From the NCBI GenBank assembly GCA_039808325.1, contig JBDHSU010000053.1, positions 1 through 24,799 of the forward strand: a DNA stretch of 24,799 nucleotides, written 5' to 3'. Shown in pieces: positions 8,469 to 15,483 of this stretch; the stretch's first letter is position 1; each line of letters begins with the position of its first letter. The position numbers were made by a program, and so were the translations under genes. This stretch comes from JAFKKS01 sp039808325 (GTDB lineage: Bacteria; Pseudomonadota; Alphaproteobacteria; Rhizobiales; Xanthobacteraceae). Under the pieces are notes generated by a model. That model had not been told where the DNA came from and made no database searches. It saw nothing but the letters and a program-made list of their open reading frames with translations.

Positions 8469-9265
8469 CAGGCGGCCGCGCTCCCCATCGCGTCGTACAG
8501 CGCCTCGGTGGTGACGCGGCAGTTCGCGGCATAATCGGCGGAGGTGCGGAAGCCGGCGGGGCGAGGATAGGGCGTGTCGAAGGAGAGGTCGGCGAAGGCG
8601 CGCCCGGGGCGCGGCGTCATCACCACGATGCGGCTGGAGAGATAGACCGACTCGAACACCGAATGCGTGACGAAAACGACGGTGACGCGCAGCGAGCGCC
8701 ACAGCTCCAGCAGGTCGTTGTTCAGCTTGAAGCGCGTGATCTCGTCGAGCGCCGCGAACGGCTCGTCCATCAGCAGGATGCGTGGACGTCCGACGATGGC
8801 GCGGGCGATCGAGACGCGCATCTTCATGCCGCCGGAAAGTTCGCGCGGATAGGCGCCGGCAAAGGCCGCGAGGCCGACACGGGCGATCGCGTCGTCGACG
8901 CGCGGCCGCGCCTCGGCCGGGGAAAGGTTTGCGATGTTCAGCGGGAGGGCGACGTTTTCATAAACCGTCGCCCAGGGCATCAGCGTCGGCTCCTGGAAGA
9001 CGAAGTCGAGCGCGCGGCCGCTGCCGCGGTATGCCTGCGGTGAGGCGTGCGTGATTTCTCCCTGCGTCGGCGCGGTCAGGCCGGCGATCATGCGCAGGAC
9101 CGTCGATTTGCCGCAGCCCGAAGGGCCGAGCAGCGAAAGGAATTCGCCTTCCTCGACGTCGAGCGAGAAGCCGGCGAGCGCGGTCACGCCGTTGGCGAAG
9201 GTCTTGCCGACGTCGCGCATCGAAATGGCGGAGCCTGCGCGATCTCTGTTGTCGTCGGGCTTCAC
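8468..9265 (-). CDS. ABC transporter ATP-binding protein (SsuB/TauB/ThiZ-like)
   Basis: ATPase of 265 residues with Walker A GPSGCGKST (47-55), Q-loop Gln91, signature LSGGM (143-147), Walker B ILLMDE (163-168) and switch His201. It matches the nitrate/sulfonate/taurine/pyrimidine importer branch. I chose GTG at 9265 because a GGGG ribosome site lies six bases upstream and it gives the usual family length. The frame is open to ATG 9358, but those extra 31 codons run through a palindromic repeat (9299-9342) and are not domain-like. The stop overlaps the permease ATG. Confidence 0.88.
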   Translation of the reverse strand: MKPDDNRDRAGSAISMRDVGKTFANGVTALAGFSLDVEEGEFLSLLGPSGCGKSTVLRMIAGLTAPTQGEITHASPQAYRGSGRALDFVFQEPTLMPWATVYENVALPLNIANLSPAEARPRVDDAIARVGLAAFAGAYPRELSGGMKMRVSIARAIVGRPRILLMDEPFAALDEITRFKLNNDLLELWRSLRVTVVFVTHSVFESVYLSSRIVVMTPRPGRAFADLSFDTPYPRPAGFRTSADYAANCRVTTEALYDAMGSAAA

Positions 9266-9298
9266 ATCATGCCCCGCAAAAGACCCAAGCTCTCTTGG

Positions 9299-9342
9299 CC
9301 TCATCCCGATGAGCGCGTCGCGATGCGTCTCGAAGGACGAGG
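9299..9342. repeat. Intergenic palindromic repeat, CTCATCC / CTCGAAGGA type
   Basis: The segment starts CCTCATCC and ends CTCGAAGGACGAGG, the same building blocks seen at 10524-10632 and 18558-18689. More diverged repeat-like sequence (CCTTCGGGCGCTCCTCAGG) continues to about 9390. It separates the binding-protein gene from its ATPase gene, and it explains the unlikely N-terminal extension of the ATPase reading frame. Confidence 0.65.
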
Positions 9343-9421
9343 TCGCCCCAGCCTTCAAAACGGGACCTTCGGGCGCTCCTCAGGAGGACGGAGGAGGCGC
9401 CGTGGTGACGAGGGCCGGCAC

Positions 9422-10441
9422 TCAATTTTTTGGCCGCAAGTCGATGCCGACGCGCTTGTTGACGAAGCGCAGCGTATACGCCTTCCGGAAATCGGTTCCA
9501 GCCTTGACCACGCCGGCGCGCACCATCTTGTCGAAAAAATCCGCGATCCGCGCATCGGTCATGGCGCCGACGCCGCGCTCGAGCGAGTCGCCGGAATCGA
9601 CGATGCCGTATTCCTTCATCCGCGCGACCGAATACGCCATCAGTTCGTCGGTCATCTCGGGATTGTGCTTCTTGATGAGCGCATTCGCCGCTTTGTTGTC
9701 GCCGTAGACATAGTTCATCCAGCCGACGATCGAGGCATCGACGAAGCGTTGAACGAGGTCCGGATTTTTCTCCACCAGATCGCGGCGCGTTTCGATCAAT
9801 GTCGAATAGGTGTTGAAGCCGTGGTCGGCGAGCAGGAAGAGCTTCGGCTTGAAATGCGCCTGCTTCTCGACGGCATAGGGCTCGGAGGTGACGTAACCCT
9901 GCATCGCGCTCTTCTTGTCGGCGAGGAAGGGCTGCGGGTTGAAGGTATAGGGCTTAACCTTGTCCGCGCTGAAGCCGAGGTCGCGCTTCATCCACTGGAA
10001 GTAACCGGCGATGCCTTCCTTGGAAATGAAGAGCGTCAGATTCTTCAGGTCCTCGAATTTCTCGACACCCTGACCCGGATGGACGAGGAAGACCTGCGGG
10101 TCCTTCTGAAACATCGCCGCGACGGTGATGGTCGGGATGTTCTGCTCGACCGCGTCGAAGGCCTGGAGCAGATTGGCGCTGAGATAGAAGTCGATCTTGC
10201 CGACCGGCAGCAGCAGCCGGTTGTTCACATTCGGGCCGCCGGGCACGATCGTGACGTCGAGGCCGTATTTGCGATAGGTGCCGTCGGCGAGCGCCTGGTA
10301 GAAGCCGCCGTGCTCCGGCTCCGCCACCCAGTTGGTCGCGAACGAGACCTTGTCCAGCGTCTGGGTCTGCGCGTTCGCGATGGCGCCGCCGAGCGCCAGG
10401 GCGGTCGCCGCGAGCGTTTGAATCCATTTTCGCCGTGTCAT
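9422..10441 (-). CDS. NMT1/THI5-like ABC substrate-binding protein
   Basis: Periplasmic binding protein of 339 residues. A signal sequence (TRRKW at 2-6, hydrophobic core, A-N-A at 22-24) may be Sec or Tat. The mature part opens SFATNWVAEPEHGGFYQAL, close to the NMT1/ThiY pattern of pyrimidine-precursor binders, followed by VPGGPNVNNRLLLPVGKID and a Y-V-T-S-E-P hinge segment near 190. I do not see the CCCFC motif of the yeast THI5 enzymes, so this is a transporter component. The start at 10441 is set by the signal peptide; the frame runs on to 11194, but that extension is a shadow of the copper chaperone gene. Substrate unknown: pyrimidine-like, riboflavin-like or another small molecule. Confidence 0.9.
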   Translation of the reverse strand: MTRRKWIQTLAATALALGGAIANAQTQTLDKVSFATNWVAEPEHGGFYQALADGTYRKYGLDVTIVPGGPNVNNRLLLPVGKIDFYLSANLLQAFDAVEQNIPTITVAAMFQKDPQVFLVHPGQGVEKFEDLKNLTLFISKEGIAGYFQWMKRDLGFSADKVKPYTFNPQPFLADKKSAMQGYVTSEPYAVEKQAHFKPKLFLLADHGFNTYSTLIETRRDLVEKNPDLVQRFVDASIVGWMNYVYGDNKAANALIKKHNPEMTDELMAYSVARMKEYGIVDSGDSLERGVGAMTDARIADFFDKMVRAGVVKAGTDFRKAYTLRFVNKRVGIDLRPKN

Positions 10442-10523
10442 CGTATCGTTCCTGTCATTCCCGGCGGCCGGACCATAAGGCAGCAGCGGGGCGTTGCCCA
10501 GGTACTGCGGAGGAGCGCCATCC

Positions 10524-10632
10524 GTCGTCCTGAGGTACCGCGCAAAGCGCGGGCCTCGAAGGATGCGCGGCCGAGGCCGGGCCGTCACCCTTCGAGGCTC
10601 GCCGACGGCGTCGGCGCGCCCCTCAAGGTGAC
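10524..10632. repeat. Intergenic palindromic repeat, GTCGTCCTGAGG / CCTCAAGGTGAC type
   Basis: Outer arms GTCGTCCTGAGG (10524-10535) and CCTCAAGGTGAC (10621-10632) are imperfect inverted copies. Inner arms CCTCGAAGG (10554-10562) and CCTTCGAGG (10589-10597) match exactly. It lies between the copper chaperone gene and the NMT1-type binding-protein gene, so it probably marks the end of the copper operon. It shares its modules with the 18558-18689 element. Confidence 0.78.
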
Positions 10633-10650
10633 GGGTCGTTTCCAGCCTAC

Positions 10651-11613
10651 TTAATGCTGATGCTCCATGCCGCTGCCGGTCGCGCCGATCGGGCGGACGG
10701 CATATTCGACCTCGACGCTGCCGGCCTTCTCGAACACGAGCGTGCCCTTGATCGTCTGCCCCGCTTTCAGCGGCTCCTTCAGGTCCATGAACATCATATG
10801 GTAGCCGCCGGGTTTCAGCTCGACGCTTTGCCCCGGCTTGATCTCGATGCCGTTGTCGAGCTCGCGCATCTTCATCACGCCGCCCTGCATCGACATTTCG
10901 TGAACCTCGCCCCTTCCGGCGACGGCGAAGGTGCCGCGCAGCAGGCGGTCCGGCGTGCTCCCGGTGTTGGTCACCTTGAGGTAGCCGCCGGCGGTCTTGG
11001 CGCCGCCGGGCGTCGCCCGCGACCAGGGCGCCTCGATGACCAGCGCGCCGGCCTTGAACGTCGCCGCCGTCGCATGCATGTGGCCGGACGATTGTTTCGC
11101 GACGAGCATCACGCCCGGCGCGGGAAACTTCAGCGCATGCGGATTCTGGCCTTCCGCGGGAATCTCGGCCCAGCGTGCGCTGCCTTTCTCGCAATCCTGC
11201 GTCACCGGGAAATACAGCGGATGGTCCGGCGCAAGTTCGCCGGCGACGAAACCCGCGACGACGAACTCATCGTATTCGTCGTCCGGCAGCGGCCCGCCGC
11301 TCCAGGCGATCTCGGTCGCTCCGTTGCTCAGCTTCTCGCCATGGTAGAAGGCGTATGTCTTCGCGTAGGCGCCCTTGGTGATCTTGAGTCGCCAGCCGGG
11401 CTTGGGCATCGGCTTGGCGGCAATGAACCCCTCGGGCAGCGTGACGCTGATCTTCGTCGTCGCCGCGCCGTCGCAGCCGTGCGGCACGCGGAAGGTCGCC
11501 TTGTAGGGGGCGCCGATGGCGGTTTGCGCCTTATCGAGCGTGATGTGTGCCGACGCCGCAACCGGCGTCATGCCGAGCGCCGCCGCCGCAAGTCCGTGCC
11601 AAATCAACTTCAT
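10651..11613 (-). CDS. YcnI (DUF1775) - PCu(A)C fusion, periplasmic copper-binding protein
   Basis: 320 residues in three parts. A Sec signal peptide (1-22) ends A-S-A, so cleavage leaves His23 as the first mature residue. A YcnI/DUF1775 domain spans about 23-165; known YcnI proteins bind Cu(II) through an N-terminal histidine brace, and Trp104 is a candidate partner. A PCu(A)C domain spans about 190-305 with the copper ligands His238, Met240, Met249, His272 and Met274 (HEMSM, MKM, YHMM). PCu(A)C proteins deliver Cu(I), notably to the Cu(A) site of cytochrome oxidase. The tail EHQH may add ligands. ATG 11613 has an AGGAGC ribosome site; the frame is open to 11673. It lies 53 bases after the TonB receptor gene, in the same operon. 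The two domains are often separate proteins. Confidence 0.92.
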   Translation of the reverse strand: MKLIWHGLAAAALGMTPVAASAHITLDKAQTAIGAPYKATFRVPHGCDGAATTKISVTLPEGFIAAKPMPKPGWRLKITKGAYAKTYAFYHGEKLSNGATEIAWSGGPLPDDEYDEFVVAGFVAGELAPDHPLYFPVTQDCEKGSARWAEIPAEGQNPHALKFPAPGVMLVAKQSSGHMHATAATFKAGALVIEAPWSRATPGGAKTAGGYLKVTNTGSTPDRLLRGTFAVAGRGEVHEMSMQGGVMKMRELDNGIEIKPGQSVELKPGGYHMMFMDLKEPLKAGQTIKGTLVFEKAGSVEVEYAVRPIGATGSGMEHQH

Positions 11614-11666
11614 CGTCCTGCTCCTTTGTCGGTTTGCAATGTAGGGGGAATCGGTTTGTCTTGTGA

Positions 11667-13841
11667 TCACCATCGCGCGCGCATCCCGGCGTAGACGGCG
11701 CGGCCGCCGCCCGGCTCGAACAGCGCGATGCCGGGCGTCGCGCGATCGATGATGCTGGTGCTTGCGATGTAGGCTTTGTTCAGCAGGTTGCGCGCTTCGA
11801 TGTAGATCGCGTAGCGCCTGCCGTCGTCATAGCCGACCTTGGCGCCGATGAGCGCGTAGGGCTCGGTCGTCAGCGTGTTGGCGCTGTCGACGAAGTAGGC
11901 GACCGGCACCCATTCGATGTTCGGGCCGAAATAGAAGCCGCTCGGATGCTTGTAGAGAAGCTCCGCGCGTACGAAGTGGCGCGGCGCGCCGGGCAATTGG
12001 TTGTCGCCGAAGGTCGGATCGTTGGCGAAGCGGAAATCGTTGAACGTATAGGCGACGTTGAGCCAGACGCGGTCGGGTTCGCCGCCGCCGGCGAACAAGC
12101 CCTTGAAGATGGCGACGCCGAAGGCTGCCTCGACGCCTTGGTGTCCCGTTTTGTCGGCGTTGATGACGTTGCAGTTGCCGAAGCTCGCATAGATGCACTG
12201 CAACTCGTTGCGGATGTCGGCGTGGTAGAGCGACAAGTCCCAGGTGTAGTCGGGACGCCGCCCGCGCGTGCCGATCTCATAGGTCGTCGCCGTCTGCGCC
12301 TTGATGGACGTGAAGGGGATGGTCGGCGCGGGGAAGCTCGAGCCTTCGCCGAAGCTCGGCACCTCGGCGCTGCGCGAGACATTGGCGAAGACCTGCCACG
12401 TCGGATCGACGTCCCATAACGCGCCGACCTTGGGGCTGAACAGATCGAACTCCGTGCGTCCCGACTGGTCGCCGTCGGTGAGGAAGCGGTCGCGGCGGTC
12501 GCGTGTCGCGTGCAGGAAGTTCGTGCCGGCGACGAGCGCCAGATTCGGGATGACGTAGAAGGAGTCCTCGACATAGGCCGAGGTGTTCGTCGATGAGTCG
12601 AGCGACGAGGAGAGAAGAGGACCTTTGATGGCGCCGGGCGTGTTGGCGTACTGCTTGTTGTCGATCGTGCCGTCGAGCACGTTGACGCCGGCGATGAGGC
12701 GGTTGGCGTGGTCGCCGATGGTGCGCTCGTCGGTCACGCGCGCGAAGCCGCCGTGGTCCTGGTAGCGATAGTCCAGCCACTGGAAGATCGGATGCATCAG
12801 GTGCCGGTCGAGCCCGAACAATCCGAATTCGATGCGCGTCGTGTCGCTGAGCCGCACGGCGGTCTTGTTGGCGATGCGCACGGAATCGATGTTGCGCTGC
12901 CAGTCGTTAGTGGCGTTGATCGCCGCCGCCTTTTGCGGGTCGGTGAGCGCGGTGTCCTTGTCGACCGAGCCGGGGATGCGCTGGCGGATGGTGTTGGCGT
13001 TGAAATAGAAGCGTGTCTCGACGTCGGGATTGATCTGATAGCCGACATTCGCCGAGCCGCGCGCGAGCTCGCCGAAGCTGTGGTCGCGGAAGCCCTGCTG
13101 CGCCTCCCATGAGCCGGTCACGAAGTAGTCGAGCGGCCCGTTGACGCCGCCGGAACTCGCCTGCAGACGCCGCCAGCCGAAACCGCCGCCGTCGATGCGG
13201 CCGTCGAAGAGGTTCGCGTCGCGGCCGCTCGGCGTCACGAAGTTGATGGCGCCGCCGAGCGAGTTGGCGCCGAAGCGCAAGGCATTGGCGCCCTTGTAGA
13301 CGTCGATGTGGCGGTAGGCGGTCGGGTCGATCTCTTGGAAATCGCCGTAGCCGTCCGCCGTGTTGATCGGGATGCCGTCCATGTAGAGCTGCACCCCGCG
13401 CAGATGGAAGTTGCGCGAGAGACCGGAGCCGCGGATCGAAAGGCGGGTGTCCTCGCCCCATTTCGGCTGCGCGAAGACGCCGGCGACGAAATCGAGCGCG
13501 TCCTTCAGGGTTTGCGCCGGCGTGTTCTTGAATTCCGTGTCGGCGACAACAGCCGCTGAGCCGGGGATCCGGCGCAGTTCGCGCTCGGCGGCGGCGACGG
13601 TCGGCGCGGTCGGGCTTCCGCCCGACGCGCGCACGGTCAGCGCCGTCGGCGCCGGAGCCTGAGTGCGTGCTGGCGCTGCCCGCGCGGGTCTGGCGCGCGC
13701 CGGCGCGGGCTTTGCCGCGCGAACCGGGGCAGGGCGGGTCGCCTGCACGACGACGGGCGGCAGAAGGTCTTGTGCGTGAATGACTGTCGGCGTGGCCGCC
13801 GCCGTTATGGCAAGCAGCCAGATGCCCCCAGGGCGTGGCAT
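11667..13841 (-). CDS. TonB-dependent outer-membrane receptor, probably copper-related
   Basis: 724 residues. A signal peptide (1-23, ending I-H-A) is followed by a TonB-box-like PPVVVQAT (28-35). An Ala/Pro/Arg-rich linker runs to about 66, then the plug domain (about 85-210: RLSIRGSGL, QLYMDGIPIN, GANALRFGANSLGGAINF), then a beta barrel ending in an aromatic residue (Trp). Such receptors import metal chelates or other ligands using TonB energy. The substrate is inferred from neighbours: a DUF2946 gene upstream and a YcnI-PCu(A)C gene downstream point to copper. The start ATG 13841 has a GAGGAG site; the frame opens 15 codons earlier. The plug resembles FecA/OprC-like receptors, but this cannot be settled by eye. 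Confidence 0.92.
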   Translation of the reverse strand: MPRPGGIWLLAITAAATPTVIHAQDLLPPVVVQATRPAPVRAAKPAPARARPARAAPARTQAPAPTALTVRASGGSPTAPTVAAAERELRRIPGSAAVVADTEFKNTPAQTLKDALDFVAGVFAQPKWGEDTRLSIRGSGLSRNFHLRGVQLYMDGIPINTADGYGDFQEIDPTAYRHIDVYKGANALRFGANSLGGAINFVTPSGRDANLFDGRIDGGGFGWRRLQASSGGVNGPLDYFVTGSWEAQQGFRDHSFGELARGSANVGYQINPDVETRFYFNANTIRQRIPGSVDKDTALTDPQKAAAINATNDWQRNIDSVRIANKTAVRLSDTTRIEFGLFGLDRHLMHPIFQWLDYRYQDHGGFARVTDERTIGDHANRLIAGVNVLDGTIDNKQYANTPGAIKGPLLSSSLDSSTNTSAYVEDSFYVIPNLALVAGTNFLHATRDRRDRFLTDGDQSGRTEFDLFSPKVGALWDVDPTWQVFANVSRSAEVPSFGEGSSFPAPTIPFTSIKAQTATTYEIGTRGRRPDYTWDLSLYHADIRNELQCIYASFGNCNVINADKTGHQGVEAAFGVAIFKGLFAGGGEPDRVWLNVAYTFNDFRFANDPTFGDNQLPGAPRHFVRAELLYKHPSGFYFGPNIEWVPVAYFVDSANTLTTEPYALIGAKVGYDDGRRYAIYIEARNLLNKAYIASTSIIDRATPGIALFEPGGGRAVYAGMRARW

Positions 13842-13892
13842 TCTCAAATCTCCTCGGATGCGAATGAAAACGGTGGCTTTCGCCACGCGGGC

Positions 13893-14285
13893 TCATGCGC
13901 TCCGAGGTGGCCCCCGGGAGGTGTGCAGGCCGATGCGCCGGGCCGGGCTGGACGCCGGCTCGGCGATTGTGGGGGCGATCGCAGCGTGCGCGAAACGCAG
14001 GATCGTCGCCGCCGGAGTCTCGGGGGCGGGCGTCGCGACGGCGGCGACGACGCAAGCGACGCAGTGTTCGCAGAGCGGCGCCTTGGACGGCTGCGTCGGG
14101 CCGCTATCGGCGGGGGCGGTGTGCTCGGCGCAGAGGATCGTGGGGAGGTTGGCAGGCGATGCGGCGGCGGCCTGCGTGACGACGATGCCGGCCAGCAGCG
14201 TTTGCAGCACGAACAGGTACGCCGCGATCATTGCGATCCACGGCCGCCATCCTCGTCCTGCCTGCGTTCGCAGCGTCACACCCAT
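13893..14285 (-). CDS. DUF2946-like membrane-anchored Cys-rich protein
   Basis: 130 residues with a basic N-terminus and one hydrophobic segment at about 15-42, which is either a signal anchor or an uncleaved signal. The remainder would be periplasmic and carries Cys52 and the cluster C-E-H-C-V-A-C (Cys72, His74, Cys75, Cys78), followed by an Ala/Pro-rich tail. This size and pattern match DUF2946 proteins, which commonly sit beside TonB receptors and copper chaperones. The Cys/His cluster could bind copper, but that is inference. It is the first gene of the three-gene minus-strand operon, 51 bases before the receptor gene. Confidence 0.78.
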   Translation of the reverse strand: MGVTLRTQAGRGWRPWIAMIAAYLFVLQTLLAGIVVTQAAAASPANLPTILCAEHTAPADSGPTQPSKAPLCEHCVACVVAAVATPAPETPAATILRFAHAAIAPTIAEPASSPARRIGLHTSRGPPRSA

Positions 14286-14513
14286 TCACCTCGCGCCGCA
14301 TGCCTACCACGCCGCCGCCGGCGGGGGAACGGCGAAGTCCGTCCATGCGGCATGCCGATGCGCGTGAACGCCTGGCCGCTCGCGTGTCGTCTCGATCAAT
14401 GAAGACGCGGAACGGTCTCCCCCTCTTTGTCGGAGCGCAAGCCCGGTCCGGAAACCGCTCCGCCCCGCTTTTGTGGCGATGGCCGTTGGCGATGGAGCGG
14501 GCGCGTCCTGGGG

Positions 14514-15278
14514 CTAGCCTTGGATCGAATAGCCGCCATCGACGGTGATCGCCGCGCCGGAGACAAAATCGGACGCCTTCGAGGCGAGGAAGACGGCGAT
14601 GCCGGCGAAGTCCGCCGGTTCGCCCCAGCGCCCTGCCGGGGTGCGCGCGAGCACGCGCTCGTGCAAGCCTTCGACCTGCGCGCGGGCGTCGCGGGTCAAC
14701 TCCGTGTCGATCCAGCCGGGCAGGATGGCGTTGACCTGGATGTTGTCCTTCGCCCAGGCGCTCGCCAGCGCCTTGGTCATCTGCACGATGCCGCCCTTCG
14801 ACGCGGCGTAGGGCGCGGCATAGGCGGTGCCGAAGATCGAGAGCATCGAGCCGGTGTTGATGATCTTGCCGCCGCCGGCCGTCTGCATGTGTGGATAGGC
14901 GGCTTGCGAGCAGACGAAAGCGGCATTGAGGTTGGTGTCGATCACCTGCTTCCACTCGGCCAGCGTGAAGGTTTCCGGCTGCTTGCGGATCGACATGCCG
15001 GCGTTGTTGGCGAGGATGTCGAGGCGTCCGAACGCCTTGGCGGCGGCCTCGCACATGGCGCGGCAGGAGGCTTCGTCGACGACATCGACGACGACGGCCT
15101 CGGCCTTGCCGCCGCCGCTCCTGATCTCCTTCACCGCCGCGTCGTTCTTCTTTTCGTTGCGCCCGGCGACGACGATCGCGGCGCCGGCCGCCGCCATCCC
15201 CTTCGCCATGCCGAGGCCGATGCCGCCGTTGCCGCCGGTGATGACCGCGACGCGGCCCTTCAGATCGAAAAGCTGCAT
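14514..15278 (-). CDS. SDR-family oxidoreductase (glucose/gluconate dehydrogenase-like)
   Basis: Classical SDR of 254 residues: TGGNGGIG at 14-21, NNAG at 91-94, Asn116, Ser144 and Tyr157/Lys161. Arg40 after the second strand suggests NADP(H). The C-terminus (ITVDGGYSIQG) is typical. It resembles 2-deoxy-gluconate or glucose 1-dehydrogenase-type enzymes, but the substrate is not decided. The ATG at 15278 follows a GGGAGGA ribosome site; the open frame to 15548 overlaps miaB and is a shadow. It is divergent from miaB. The upstream 228-base gap towards the DUF2946 gene shows no other gene. Confidence 0.92.
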   Translation of the reverse strand: MQLFDLKGRVAVITGGNGGIGLGMAKGMAAAGAAIVVAGRNEKKNDAAVKEIRSGGGKAEAVVVDVVDEASCRAMCEAAAKAFGRLDILANNAGMSIRKQPETFTLAEWKQVIDTNLNAAFVCSQAAYPHMQTAGGGKIINTGSMLSIFGTAYAAPYAASKGGIVQMTKALASAWAKDNIQVNAILPGWIDTELTRDARAQVEGLHERVLARTPAGRWGEPADFAGIAVFLASKASDFVSGAAITVDGGYSIQG

Positions 15279-15389
15279 GAAATCCTCCCGTTGTCGGCCA
15301 CATCGTGGGCCGCCCGACGTTTCATTCCGGCATAGGTCGTCGCAGGTGCCGCCTTGGCTGGCAAGGGCGCGGGGCGGGCAAAGTGAATT

Positions 15390-15407
15390 CCTTTTCGGGC
15401 GAAAAGG
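15390..15407. promoter_or_regulatory. Perfect inverted repeat in the SDR/miaB divergent region
   Basis: CCTTTTC (15390-15396), a four-base GGGC spacer and GAAAAGG (15401-15407) form a perfect 18-base palindrome in the 205-base gap between divergent genes. It may be an operator for either gene or a small RNA hairpin. No matching regulator is adjacent. Confidence 0.35.
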
Positions 15408-15483
15408 CGCTAAACGCTGCGCGGAGATGGGCCGGCCGCGACAGGGCCGGCGGGGGAGCATTGAGCGCAGGGTACGGAACGGC

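Noticed and set aside
9047..10654. Plus-strand open frame of 535 codons opposite the NMT1-type binding protein
   Set aside because: Passes through intergenic repeats and mirrors a clear minus-strand gene.
10442..11194. Upstream extension of the NMT1-type binding-protein frame to 590 codons
   Set aside because: Overlaps the copper chaperone gene in another frame and would bury the signal peptide.
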